64,000 bases of DNA, taken from assembly GCA_002794785.1 (NCBI GenBank), contig NBBA01000008.1:1302001-1366000 (forward strand), read 5' to 3'. Of this stretch, positions 11,052-21,932 are shown one piece after another. The stretch comes from Coniferiporia sulphurascens. Its lineage: Eukaryota; Basidiomycota; Agaricomycetes; Hymenochaetales; Hymenochaetaceae. The notes below the pieces were generated by a model. It was not told the DNA's origin. It made no database searches and was given only the letters and a program-made list of their open reading frames with translations. The translations under genes were made by a program, and so were the position numbers. Within the stretch, counting starts at the first letter, position 1; each line of letters begins with the position of its first letter.

Positions 11052-14000
11052 CCAAGCCTGCCCTAAACTAATTAGTATCATTGTGTGAATCTGTTACCAC
11101 TTGTTTCTAACCCTTAATCAGGGAGCGAATCTAACACAACTTACAACTGCGCCAGCGTACATAAATGCATAACCCAACATCGACTTCCAGTCTTCCGGGT
11201 CGCTCCCCCAGTCTGCATCACAGTATCCGATGGGCGTGTCAAGTTCGTTTCGCTAGTATACGATCCCTAGATCCCTCGTTCCCTTGAGGTATCATACGAC
11301 CCTTTTTGCCGTGGTCCAATGGGCCTCCTTAGGCTTTGTCATGAACCGCGCCGGCACAACATGGGTGAATGATATGTCTGGGCGGCAGGTTTGTGCGATC
11401 CATCCCAGTGCCCCTAAGACCATATCATATGGCCACGGAGGGGACTCATATCCGTCTGTCTTGTCTGCTTCAAACCTCCGCAGGGTGTCGCTTGCCATCG
11501 GCGTTGGCGCTGGGTTCGCATTCGCCAAGTTTATTAGTTCAGCGAGTTTATCGATAGCAGCCGGAATAGAAATCTTTATTGTACCTTTGTTTGTGTCTTT
11601 CACTACCTTCATCCCCAATATTATCATTTCCCCCTCCATGTCCTTCACCTTATATTCATATTCCTCACCTACTTTCATTTTGAACCGTTGTGACTCTGAT
11701 CCCGATGAGCTTGTGACGGTGCAGTCATCCACATGCGTTGCTACAAGGCACTCCCCCTCAGGGTCATGACAGTGAAAAACCATGGGTGCGGACGTTAAAG
11801 TCTTGAACCCGATGGAGCGCATGGATTCAGTTAGCTTTGAATTCCATGTGTTCCCGCCTTGTTTGAGACCATAAAGGGCTTTGTGAAGCTTGCAGATGTT
11901 GTGCTCGTGGCCAGGGCGGACGTGGCCATGCGGCTGCTCGATGTACATGGTGGGCCCTGGCAGGGGACTGTGGAGGTAGGCTGAGGAGATGTTGATTGCT
12001 GTGAACATGCAGGCATTGTTGGGGTTGTCGTAGGCATTGAGGGCGTTGACCATTCGAAATGAGTTGAGGTCGCCAGATGGTGCGAAATGGAGATGGTCGG
12101 GGATGGCCCCTTGTTCATTGCCACGCACAACCCATCACGTGCGGTGGTCAAGGATGTCTCCATCGGGGCCATATTTGTAGGAAAATGCCCACTTACCGTG
12201 GAGCACGTCCATCTCCGGGGTGCGGGGTATGAGGGTCCAAACCAGCATTTCCTCAAGCTTCCCAACCTCATATTTCATGGCCTTGCGCCACGCTTGGGCA
12301 TCATGAGTTTTGAGTGCCTCCGCATACAAGTGCGGAGGGCGTGTCCCACTGGCGACGAACGCGCGTTTGACGGGCTGGCTGGGGGTCGCCAGGGACGCCT
12401 GGGCTTGACGGTGAGCGGCGAGCTCAAGGTCGTGCAGGACCTTCTTCTCCGTGGGGCGAGACTCCCACATGGAACACCGGAGGGGTTGGGGATTCGAGAC
12501 GGGGGCAGCATCAGGGTCCAGCCCCGGTGGCGATTGCACCTGTGTGTCGGCAGAGGGAGGAGGCGGGGAGGAGGAGGGTGACGTAGGAGCGTCGGAGACG
12601 AGCTCATGAGTCTCGATGTCAGTGAGGGTGATCGTCCGGCATGGCTGGCCTTCTTCGAAGATCACATCCTGTGATTTCTTGAGTTGCCGAGTCAAGGGCA
12701 GCCAGATTCGGTACTCCGCATCTTCGAAGACGCCAACGAATGTGCCCTTGAGGGAGCGCGCATCAAGTTTCTGTCTCTCAATCGGTGGGACGTGAACGTA
12801 GGCGGGGCATCCCCATCTTCTCAGGTGAGCAGCATTCGGTTTTTGGCTGAAGAAGAGCTCATGGGGCGACAAGCCATCCGGCAGGGAGGAGTGCAGCGAC
12901 AGGTTCATACAGTGAACCTTGTATGCTGCAGCCTCGGCCCATTGCTCCTTGGGTAGACCAGAGTCGAGGAGCATGGATCGGACGCCGTCAAAGATCGTTC
13001 ATCCGACATGCTCGGACCTGCCGTTCATGGCGGGGTTGTGGGGTGCGGTGGTAGTGTGCATTGTTCCTTTCTCGGCACAATGTTCATCGAAGGCACGATT
13101 GTCGAACTCGGTGCCATTGTCAGACTGGAGTCACTTGATGTGTCTACTGGTGAGAGTTTCTAATTGTGCCTCCAGCTTCTTGTAGACCGCTAACGTGTTG
13201 CTTTTGTTTGAGAGGAAACGAATCCATGTGTGGCGGGAGTGGTCATCCACGAAAGTCAGCACGTATCGTGCCCCACTGACGGATGGGACTCGGATGGGGC
13301 CGATAATATCGGTGTGCACGAGATCGAGCAGTTCGCTGGCACGTTGAGCATTCCGGGTGAACGGGGTGCTGGGGTGTTTCCCTAATATGCAAGGTTCGCA
13401 CTTTCCCAAGACATCTGTACTGCTGAGCTTAACTCCAAGAACAGCCCCCTGGGCCATTTTACGAACGAGTTCATCGTTCCCATGGCCGATGCGGGCATGC
13501 CATGTGGCCAGGCTTGCGGTGGACGACGCCTCCAGCACAGCGAGGGCCACGTGTTCACGTTGGATTTTCATCACAACACAGTATAGGCTGCCTTTCTTTA
13601 CGCCAAAACCGAATTCCTGCAGATGTCCTCCATGGGATCAGGAGAAGGTACACTTCCCATTCTCAAATTTCGTTGACACGTTAGAGTCGTTGAGACACGA
13701 TATCGATAGGAGGTTAGAGGAAATATCAGGTGTGTGTAGAACGTTGGTGAGCATTACCACCGACTTCCGACCATTAAACACAAATTGAACGTGGACGGCA
13801 CCCCTCCCGATTGCTTTGAAGGAACCGCCTAGTTCGGCCAAATTCACTTCAATAGGGTCAATTGGCGAGTACATCTCGAAATCTTCCTTGTTCGCAGCCA
13901 TGTGTGATGACGCGCCGGAGTTGGCAAGCCATTCGCCATTGGCCGGGGTGGTAGCATCAGTCATCGCCATGAGCGAGAAGAGCAGTTGTGTAGAGGCCAG

Positions 14001-14893
14001 GTTGGCCCTCTGCGTGTGGTCGGGATGCGGGTTTTCGCCACGTGGGGGGCACCAGTATGACGGTGCCTGCCCTTCCTGTCCCCCCCCCTTCGCCCAACAC
14101 CTAGCTGCGGAATGACCGCATCTCTTGCAGTTCAAGCATTCGAAGGTCAGTCTTGCTTTTAACACAACTTCATTTTTCACAGTGCTGTTACCAGTTGTAC
14201 CTGCAGACATGCACATCCATTCCTCCTGCAGGGACAAGATGTTGAAGACCTCATCCAATGTCGTAATGGAGCGCATGGAGCCAGCAATCGCATTCCATTC
14301 AGATGTAGAGGGTAAGGATTGGATTGCGACCATAGCAAAATGCTTATTGTCCAATGGTAGGCTGCTCCCCACGACCTGCACCTTGAGTCGGCGGAGCTCG
14401 TTAATGTGTGTTTTCATTTCTGTTCCGTCTATGTACTTCTTGGAAACTAATGCCGACATGGCCATGGATTGCACCAGAACAGATGTACCTTGGAAGTGTT
14501 TCTTTATGCTTTCGAGCATATTGTTCGATGTGTCCGTCTGAATGTCGATGAGGGTGTCAGCAGCGATGTTAAGGCCAATTTGGGTGCGAGCCTTCTTATC
14601 TTTTTCCAGCCACTCACTGAGCTTCGAATCTCCAGCTGCTGGCCGCTTTTCGGTGCCGTCTGCTATGTCCAGTAGGTCGTGATATTCCAAGGCCAGCTTT
14701 ATCTGTGTGTACCATGGTCCAAAATTTTTCTTTTCAACTGACAATTTTTCATCTGACGACAACATCAATATATTGTTTGGTGGGTTCGACATTTTGTTTC
14801 GATTCCGCTTGGTCTGTGCGGTCTTTTCGGTTGATTCAGGTCGTTTCGGGGATGGATTTGTCAGTACGTCTGTGGATACGCTTGGTGTTTCAA

Positions 14894-14904
14894 GGCTCAT
14901 AACC
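14894..14904 (-). other. Primer-binding site of copia element (initiator tRNA anticodon region)
   Basis: The minus strand reads GGTTATGAGCC immediately after the 5' LTR. Its complement, GGCTCATAACC, is the anticodon stem-loop of fungal initiator tRNA-Met (CAT anticodon). Drosophila copia likewise primes from an internal fragment of initiator tRNA rather than its 3' end. The ATG of gag (14898-14900) lies inside this site. Confidence 0.85.
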
Positions 14905-15105
14905 TGTACAAAATATCTAATCTACGGCGTCAATATGTGGGCGTCTACAATAATGAATGGAAGCGCTCACCTCAGCCCGGGTCAATAGGACTGAGGTGTG
15001 CGGATGCCTCGGGCACAACTGTATGTGCCCGACTGTACAGTTTATGACTAAACTACTAGAAAGGTAAAACGATCACCACAAGCTGACCAACCACATATCC
15101 TCACA
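14905..15105 (-). repeat. 5' LTR of copia element
   Basis: This 201-bp LTR is nearly identical to 7478-7678. It starts TGTGAGGATATG and ends ATTTTGTACA on the element's own strand. ATAAC follows it at 15106-15110. Confidence 0.92.
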
Positions 15106-15110
15106 ATAAC

Positions 15111-15814
15111 TAGTTATAACCCAATTCCGTGCGCAATGCCCAACTTATTGTCCAGTAAGGACCCCCAAACAAATTGTACAGTATGGGACCCGGACTTTGC
15201 CGTCGCAGCACTCCAGCGCTCCGAGACCAGAGTCAAATCTGCTTTTAATGGGGCTGAGTCTCCTCGATTGTTTGCGCTCTCTATCGTTGTTCCTGTGTAC
15301 GCTTCGTCTGGCTCGTTGTGTTCGTTTGGTTGTAAAGGTTGTGGTAAATTGAATCGTATTTCCCGACGCATCGGCAAGTGCGGGTACACTGGCAGTAATA
15401 TTTAGTCACCGTGACCGCTTGTGACTTTGGGTTAGAAATCAAATGATTATGCGATACACAAATTTCCCTGTAAGGTAGCCGACAGACGACACAACATGTC
15501 GAGTTCACTTTGAACGTCCCTACAGCCAGGTACATCGTGTAACCAGTTTAAACGATCGCGTGAGGGAACTACGAAAATTTATAACCCCGAACGGCCAACT
15601 GCCGAACTCGGCTTCGAGAGGCTCGAACTTCAACATATGACCGATAATGTAGCGGGCACTACTAATACTGTGTGAGCAGGTACACAGCTGGTAAGTATTT
15701 ACTGTGGAGGACAATTCGTTCAAATTATATCTATGTGGGATGCAGATAGCATTATCACGAGCATCCTGCTGTATTTTCCTAACCACTTGTCCGTCTTCCT
15801 TCATGCTGCTTTTT
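15111..15814. other. Intergenic region, no gene seen
   Basis: The right flank of the copia insertion holds one more GTTATAAC octamer and then unique sequence. A minus ORF of 91 codons at 15114-15389 has no features and is not supported. Confidence 0.4.
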
Positions 15815-16128
15815 CGCGCCCATATACAGCAAATATAACTCTCCCCCGAAGACATAAATATGAGATTGTCCTAGCCCGCAACATCATCACATACTAATTA
15901 TTCATAAAAACGTCGACTAAATAGGCCTATGCTACGCTGAAGTGAGTAGTAGAGTGAGTTATTAAATGAAGAGGTTCCCGGTGAATACATTGTTATGAGC
16001 GGTGGGGAGTAAGCAAGACGCTCAGCAATATGTGGCTTTATTTAGATTAGCATGTTCCCCACTCGTCTGAGCTGGCGGGTTAGCTATAGGTTAAATCACA
16101 ATTCAACAGATACGGCTTTCGAAATATA
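15815..16128. repeat. 3' flank of F-box copy 3, duplicated at 21560-21932
   Basis: This region aligns with the 3' flank of F-box copy 4, from the CCCCCGAA-ACATAAA block through the shared AATATATCAGGAGAG segment. The duplication unit that produced copies 3 and 4 therefore includes the gene and about 0.3 kb downstream. Confidence 0.7.
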
Positions 16129-17878
16129 TCAGGAGAGACCAGCATTCCGCTCCTGCTTGATACGTGCAAGCCTCGGTCTCGATACGTTGGCACCCTCGGC
16201 GCTTCTGCTTTGGAGTAAATACGAATTAGAACACGAGAGGGGAATGCACACACACAGTTTCCATTCTAAGACTTTGTCCTCTGGCATCAGATCTCGCACG
16301 ATTCCCTTCTCGATCAGGGGACACTCATCAATTTTTAGCGAAGCAAACACAGGGGCTTTGATAATGTCCTTGATGTCGAGAATAAACGATGTGTCGAAAT
16401 AGTCACAGTGATGGAGTTCCAGTGTACGCAGTGGAGGATAAGGCGACTCTAGACGCTCGCGTTTGTGTACGTAGAGCGCGCTCGGTTGTTTGATATTGTC
16501 ACAGGAGATGCGCAAGTGCTGGATTTTCGGAAGTTTGGTAAAGATAATATCTAACGTTCCACCTGACGCATATTCGTCATCGGTGAATTCAAGTTCGAGG
16601 TCAAGTGACTCGAGATGAGGCCAGCGTATGTCATCTTCCGGAAAGAGGTCTTCCAGTTGCATCTCGAGATCGTCAAGCTCGCACGAGTTTATGCGGAGAA
16701 TCAGTTCGGATACATTCGGTGCAGAAATCGCCTGCAAAAGCGACCCATCCGTGTATGCTTCGTCCATAAGCTCAGTGCGTAATCCAAGCGTCTTCAGTTG
16801 CGGTAGTTCCACTTGCATATCTTCCTCATTCGAAAATAGGACTCTATAAAGATGGATAGATAGTTCCTTGAGAGAGTGTAGCGGGTCCAAGAGCGATACA
16901 ACGTCCTGCATACTCCAAGTGGAAGAAACGTCATACGCATCAGTGCCTAGTTTGAGTCGAAGGCATGTGATTGATACCATGGGAAGCAAGGGGATGACAT
17001 TAACCACTTGTACAGTCTGAAGGTTAGGCATCCTCCATGTGCTGAAAAAGTGCCTCAAATTCCTATCCGGATCCTCCTCGTTTTCCGCCACAATGAATTC
17101 GTGATCCATAGCGAAGTAATCCCGATAATCAATATGAAGCGTTTCGAGGGCAAGAAACGTATCCGCCGGCGAAACCTTGCACAAATCCGAAAAGACATTG
17201 TGGAATGACCTTATGAACCCGATCAACGACAACGATCTCCACCGGGACGCGTGAGGTTCGACCAAATGGAGAAATAGCTTGACACGACTTGGTGTGATAC
17301 CTGGCATGAAGAACTCATAACAATTGAGTACGACATCTATGCCAACAGATTTGCTCCTTTCGAGATAGTGCTTCGGGTTTGTAGAGACAGTCAGGTGTGT
17401 CCATAACCGAGGCACCTTTACGGCGATGTTGCGGAAGTCCTTGCTGACTAGCGTGAGGTTATTACACATGCTCGTGTCCTCATCACAAGCTCTCTCGAAT
17501 ATTTTTGCGACAATCTCGACAGGAAGAGACAGGAATCCCTTCCTATAGACGACTGGAAGCACACCCAAACGCACTCTGGACAGGCCTTCCTTCACCGCAT
17601 GCGATAGTGATTCGAGGAAGCTATCCAGTTGTTTGAGTTTATTCAATTCCGCTGTTACGGATGCTGCGTCACTGAGGTTCTGGAATAAGGTGGCGAGGAA
17701 TGGCCTTGCAACAACATCGATTTAGCGTGATGGCTAATTTTAAAGAGAAGAAAGCGGACCCATCCAAAGCCAAAATCTTGCTCAAGTCTGGTTGGTCTTG
17801 TTTTAGGTTCAATTTCACATGGGTAAAGAAGTTTTCGAGCAAGCCGGGGTCGACTTTCTGAAGCACCTTTGTGTTCAT
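16129..17878 (-). CDS. F-box-like protein, copy 3 (intact)
   Basis: Exon 1 (17760-17878, starting MNTKVLQKVDPGLLE) and exon 2 (16129-17704) join in frame to give 564 residues. The intron has donor GTCCGC and acceptor CAAG. The F-box-like region is FLSLPVEIVAKIFERAC, then LTLVSKDFRNIAVKVPRLW; later leucine-rich strands end in the RTLELHHCDYFDTSFIL segment. This is the only copy seen here that is complete and uninterrupted. The predicted role is substrate recognition in an SCF ubiquitin ligase, by family. The C terminus is about 30 residues longer than copy 4. It is about 5.7 kb from its closest relative, copy 4. Confidence 0.82.
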
Positions 17879-18700
17879 GGTGGTAACTGTTGAAAACTGC
17901 GAAGCGGGATACCCTGAGACCCGTCCGACGTGTCGGCTCACGATGCGAACGTGACCTATGCACGTGCTGTGTGACTATTAATTTTTTTTGGAACTTGTAA
18001 CTTCAAGTGCTGGGATTTTTTGGAGTATCTTGATTCTTGACTGTGCGATTACCATAGTGCTACGCGCTTTAACGTCTCAATTGACTGTGACTTACGTTCA
18101 CCCACTCGAAGCTCAGTCAATGTAGACCTCATCATGCCAAACCGGCAAGGCCCGATCTAAATTTGATCTTAAAGGTCTCACTGTAAGTGGGACGTTTTTG
18201 AACCGTCTACAGGAATCAAGGTTTGAGATTTCATTCCACAAATTCAATTTATAAACAGGAGATAAACTAATCGATATACAACGAAAGAGTAAGACGAGAC
18301 GCAAGAAGAGTCCGCACAGGTCCAAACCAATGTGAACCTCTTATCCTTCTGATTCCCACGTCCCCTCACCCCCTCCCTCTGCCCGTCGGCAGGGTTGGAC
18401 TACCGGGCCCAGGAGGTGGTCTGATCTACGAGTCCCCAGGTCCGAACCGCATACACGACTCCGAGGGATCCACGCATAGTGGTCGGAAAACGTCGAGTGG
18501 CGAAGACACGAAGACATAGAAAAAGGAAGAAGGGAAAAGGAAAAAGTCAGTCGCCTGTCTCAGTAGGTGAATAATGAAGAACTCACGGGAGGGTTTGTCC
18601 TCCCCCTCGGCTTCCCATCCACCCCTTTCCACCTCCCCCCCCCCCCCGCCCTTCACTAACGACAATCCCGATGGAAAGACGCGCGCGTAACTTGCCGAAG
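17879..18700. other. Intergenic region, no gene seen
   Basis: Upstream region of F-box copy 3. It ends in a polypyrimidine stretch with a run of 13 C (about 18637-18649). No supported gene. Confidence 0.4.
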
Positions 18701-20240
18701 TAGGTACTGGAAACGCGGAGGGTCAAGCGTCAAGGTCGTGATGGTGGCCAGCCTCCACGACTCGTCAGCCATCGCCGGTGCGCCCGCCTCCCCTCTCCAC
18801 ACTCGAGTCAAGCACCGGAGAACCGAGAAGGTGGCCAGCCTCATCGGTCCCCCGGTGCTATCGTCTTTGTGACCCGCTCTAACCGTCCTCGGACTGTAGG
18901 TCCACTCCGACATGAGGGAATCTGAAAAAAAAGAGGAGGACGAGCGAGAGAGCGTATAGATGAGAACCGAAAGGAGAACTCATCGTAACAATGCGACACC
19001 ATTCCATCACGCTTTGGCTCAGGCTGCAAGGAACCCAAGAGGTGGCCAACCTCCTGCGTCCCCCTCGCCTTCGTCATCACGTTCGTCGCACGCCCAAAGC
19101 GTCTTGCGAGGAGATACCTGACTAATGAATGATCAGTCTGAACTAAAATCTGGATGACGGGAGAAAAAGTGAAAAGGCTCTGGGGTCCAAGTCATGGGCC
19201 AAACTCCAACATCGCGAGCAAACGGGGAAGTCAGGAAAGGGGCACCTTCCCCGTCCTCCCCCGTTTACTCTGGCGCTCGCCGCTCTCCTGGTAGACGTCC
19301 CGTGATCCCAAATCCAAATGTTTTCTGCTAACCCAAGTGCTGAGTGAAAAAAAAAGACCAAGTGAGCGTCCTAGTGTGACGAAATGAAACGACTCGCTAG
19401 AACTGTCTCAACCCGATCCCTCACGTCCAGACTCAAGCTTCAGAGACTCAAAGAGGTGGCCAGCCTCTCCGGGTCTCATTGCCATTGCCGTCGCGTCCGT
19501 CACACGCCAATTAGCATCTCGCGGCTGTCTGACCTGCCTTGCACGAAAAACAGCCTGAGACGAAACACAGCGTGTGAGAAAGGAGCGAAGCGGAGAAAAA
19601 AAGGATGGATATGAGAATATCTGGACTTGTCTGGGTCAGAATCGCACCGCGTGGTACCGCCCCTCCACGGCGTGACGCAACATAGCGCGGTGCCGATAGG
19701 GAAAACCAGAGAAGAGGCACCTTCCCCGGCCTCCCCCACCAGTACCGGCACATGTCGCTCGCCTGGGAGCCACATCTCCCTCCAACGTCATTCTAATAGG
19801 ATCCAAGGGAGGGATCAAGCGAGTGGGTAACGCGGTGAAAGTGGTTGAGACTCGCCAAGACGTCTCAGTCCCTTCCCTCACGCATAGACTCAAGCTTCAG
19901 AAACCCAAGGAGGTGGCCAGTCTCCCTGAGAATCCTCACCATCGCCGTCACGACCGTCACACGCCCTAGCGTCTCGCGATTTCGAAATCGATCCGGATCT
20001 GTGAAAAGGGGAACGAGCGCGCAAGAGATGGGATGAAGGAAAGGCACTCGTCTGTGTAACTCCACCCAGATCCTCCACGCCGCGACACAGACGAGGAAGC
20101 ACAGAGAAGAGGCACCTTCCCTGTACTCCCCCACCAGGCCTGACGTCCGTCGCACGCCCAAGTAGCGTCTTGCGGGATCCTGGACGAGTAGAGAGCAAGA
20201 AGAAGAGCGGAGATAGAGGAGAAAAGGAGGTGTCGAGCGT
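18700..20240. repeat. GC-rich degenerate tandem repeat, ~430-bp period
   Basis: Two landmark motifs alternate. AGGTGGCCAGCCTC-like sequences occur near 18830, 19035, 19453 and 19907. GAGGCACCTTCCCC-like sequences occur near 19238, 19712 and 20112. Each is followed by a CGTCNCACGCCC...GCGTCTTGCG-like block (about 19083, 19497, 19947, 20148). The units are strongly diverged. ORFs on both strands across the array are a by-product of high GC and are not called. Confidence 0.65.
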
Positions 20241-21170
20241 AGCTGAGGACAGGTGCTGGTTGCACGAAGGCGGGATGATGGGGGTAGCGGTCAAAAGGCT
20301 GCTGAAGCTTCGAAAGGTCTGGACGGGAATTTACGTGTTTTCGCGCCTGCTACGGGATGTTTTGGACGGACATGTGAGGTCATATATATCGTCAGTGCTT
20401 GGTATGGAGGCTGGAAAAGGCGGCTATCGTAGTTCAGACTGCTTTTTGGTGGCGGTTCCGGAAGAAAACATGTGTCTATAACGACTCTGTGTGCAGCCGC
20501 ACTAGGAAATTGTTTTTTTTTTTGTACTCAACCATGGAGTCGCAGCGTTGAAAACCAAAGCTTTTGTTCATTGAGGGTCCAGATATTCGTACCTGCAGTG
20601 GTGACTATAGGGAAAAACACTCACGTTGATCCTGATGTGATGATTTGCGGATCCGCGGATCGGTCTATAAAAGCGGTGTTTCAACCGGTTCTGGACTCCT
20701 ACGTAGTTTCTCGCTGTCCCGGGCTATTATGCTCCTTAGGATATGCTTTCAAAAGAAAACGACGGATATTTAAATTCTGAAAATTCTGATACATGTGACT
20801 GGATAGATGGAGGACGCCCACCCTGACAGCGTCGACTCCCTCATTCACTTCAGTTCGCACGCGCCCGCCCGCACCTAGCGTATGCTCAAAATAATTGCGA
20901 CGCATTGAGCCATGACGGCCCTGACACGTTCTGTGAGAGCTTGTCGCCGCTCTTAGTAGCATCGAGCATCCCGCCAAAAATGTACTCAGAGATGAGATAG
21001 TAGTCGTAAGAGTCTAAGGGGGAGAGCTTGACATAAAAGACATGAGTAAAAAATGAGTGAGAAATGACAAGGAAAATCCAACAGGAAAGAAACTGGAGAA
21101 TGTAAGTGAGCAAACAAGAACATCAAGGTAGGGAATTATGCTCTATTTCTACGTGAAGAGAATGCACTCT
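20241..21170. other. Intergenic region, no gene seen
   Basis: Contains a 13-base T run (about 20511-20523) and short ORFs without features. Nothing is recognised. Confidence 0.4.
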
Positions 21171-21173
21171 GTT

Positions 21174-21546
21174 AATAACTTAGGCTTTGCGTGCTTCTGC
21201 GACTCGGAGGTTGACCGTCTAAAACGACTTGGATTTAAATCGACCGAATTATGTAAGATTAATCCTATATAATAATTTCGCTCACCCCCTGCTTCCCTAG
21301 GAATGTCACTAATAACTTTACCAACTTGTATCGTTTAAATGGGAGCATATTTCCTAATACTGCTATAAAGTCTCCGAGGCAGTATAATTCAATTATTTCA
21401 TCTGAGGCTGCGGCGTTGCGTGCGTTAGTTTCTAATTGAGAGGAAAAGTGAGAGGCGCCGTGCCGCTTCTTCTCTTCTTCTTCGTTCCCCCGCCCGTCGA
21501 GGCAAGGACGCAGCTCAACTCTCCGCTTCTGCGCTTGCTGTTCTCA
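21174..21546 (+). pseudogene. Copied promoter and first codons of the mannosyltransferase gene
   Basis: This segment aligns with 25549-25855, the upstream region and first dozen codons of the KRE2-like gene. Shared blocks include GAATTATGTAAGATTA, GCATATTTCCTAATAC, AGTCTCCGAGGCA and GAGGCTGCGGCGTTGCG. The start codon is ACG here (21508-21510) instead of ATG. Homology stops about a dozen codons later. An extra ~100 bp sits within this copy relative to the other. It is a non-coding duplicate. Confidence 0.75.
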
Positions 21547-21559
21547 ATGTTACTTCTTT

Positions 21560-21932
21560 GCGCCCACTGGCATGTGCAGCGGATACGACTCTCTATGGTC
21601 CCCCGAAAAACATAAAGACGAGACTGTCCTAGAGTATGACATTATCGTATACTAAGTGGATAATGGAAGGCGTGTAAGTTATTAAATGAATACATCGTTA
21701 TTGGGCAATGGAAAGTAGACAAGGTGCTCAGTAACATGTGGCTTTGTTTAAATTATGAGCATGTCCCCACTCGTCCGAGCAGGCGAGTTGTCCGTAGATT
21801 AAATCACATTTCAATTGATACGGCTCTCGAATATATCAGGAGAGCCAGCCATTCCGCTCCTCCTTGATGTGCGCAAGCCTCAGTCTCAATTCGTTGGCTC
21901 CCTTGGCGCTCCTGCTTCGGAATGAATAGGAA
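21560..21932. repeat. 3' flank of F-box copy 4, duplicated at 15815-16128
   Basis: This is the counterpart of the copy 3 flank, joined directly to the copied mannosyltransferase promoter. The junction between the two duplicated pieces lies at about 21546-21560. Confidence 0.65.

Larger units (their letters stand above)
8098..11136 (+). mobile_element. 1.35-kb solo LTR with internal ORF, carrying three younger LTRs
   Basis: The insertion in copia RNase H starts TGTTAGTAAA and ends AATCTAACA. It is flanked by CAACT at 8093-8097 and 11137-11141. Removing the younger solo LTRs and their duplications leaves about 1346 bp: 8098-8586, 9718-10494 and 11057-11136. A TATAAAAG motif at about 10393 near the right end suggests a promoter and fixes the LTR orientation as plus. 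No separate 5' and 3' LTR can be distinguished, so I read the whole as one long solo LTR rather than a complete element. Confidence 0.72.
7726..14900 (-). pseudogene. Copia Gag-Pol polyprotein, disrupted
   Basis: Gag starts at the ATG at 14900. It has a zinc knuckle CX2CX4HX4C (CLNCKRCGHSAARC, about 14140). Protease is next (WLANSGASSHM, with Asn where copia proteases have Asp). The integrase has its H-H-C-C zinc region (WHARIGH, CEPCILGKH) and core (HTDIIGP, SDNGTEF near 13110). RT follows (ALYGLKQ, THVDDCTV near 11720), then RNase H (CDADWGSD near 11195; KKQSIVALSSAEAEY near 8060; TENPADIF near 7790). The frame stays open except for single stops: TGA at 13638, 13131, 12999, 12135 and 11292, TAG at 11253. 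RNase H is split by a solo LTR bounded by CAACT duplications at 8093-8097 and 11137-11141. Confidence 0.92.
7423..15105 (-). mobile_element. Ty1/copia LTR retrotransposon, inactivated, host of nested insertions
   Basis: The element reads on the minus strand. Its 5' LTR is 14905-15105, followed by a primer-binding site (14894-14904) and gag-pol (14900 down to 7726). A polypurine tract lies at 7679-7687, with the 3' LTR at 7478-7678. The intact LTRs are both 201 bp. ATAAC flanks the whole at 7418-7422 and 15106-15110; because the target tract is full of ATAAC, this duplication is less certain than usual. Pol order is protease, integrase, RT, RNase H, which is the copia order. About 3 kb of foreign LTR sequence (8098-11141) splits the RNase H domain. 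Several nonsense codons show that the element is dead. Confidence 0.93.

Noticed and set aside
15114..15389. Minus ORF of 91 codons next to the copia element
   Set aside because: Starts inside the GTTATAAC tract flank and shows no motif or homology to the neighbours.
18430..20300. Many overlapping ORFs on both strands
   Set aside because: They lie in a GC-rich degenerate tandem repeat, have no motifs and overlap each other in several frames.
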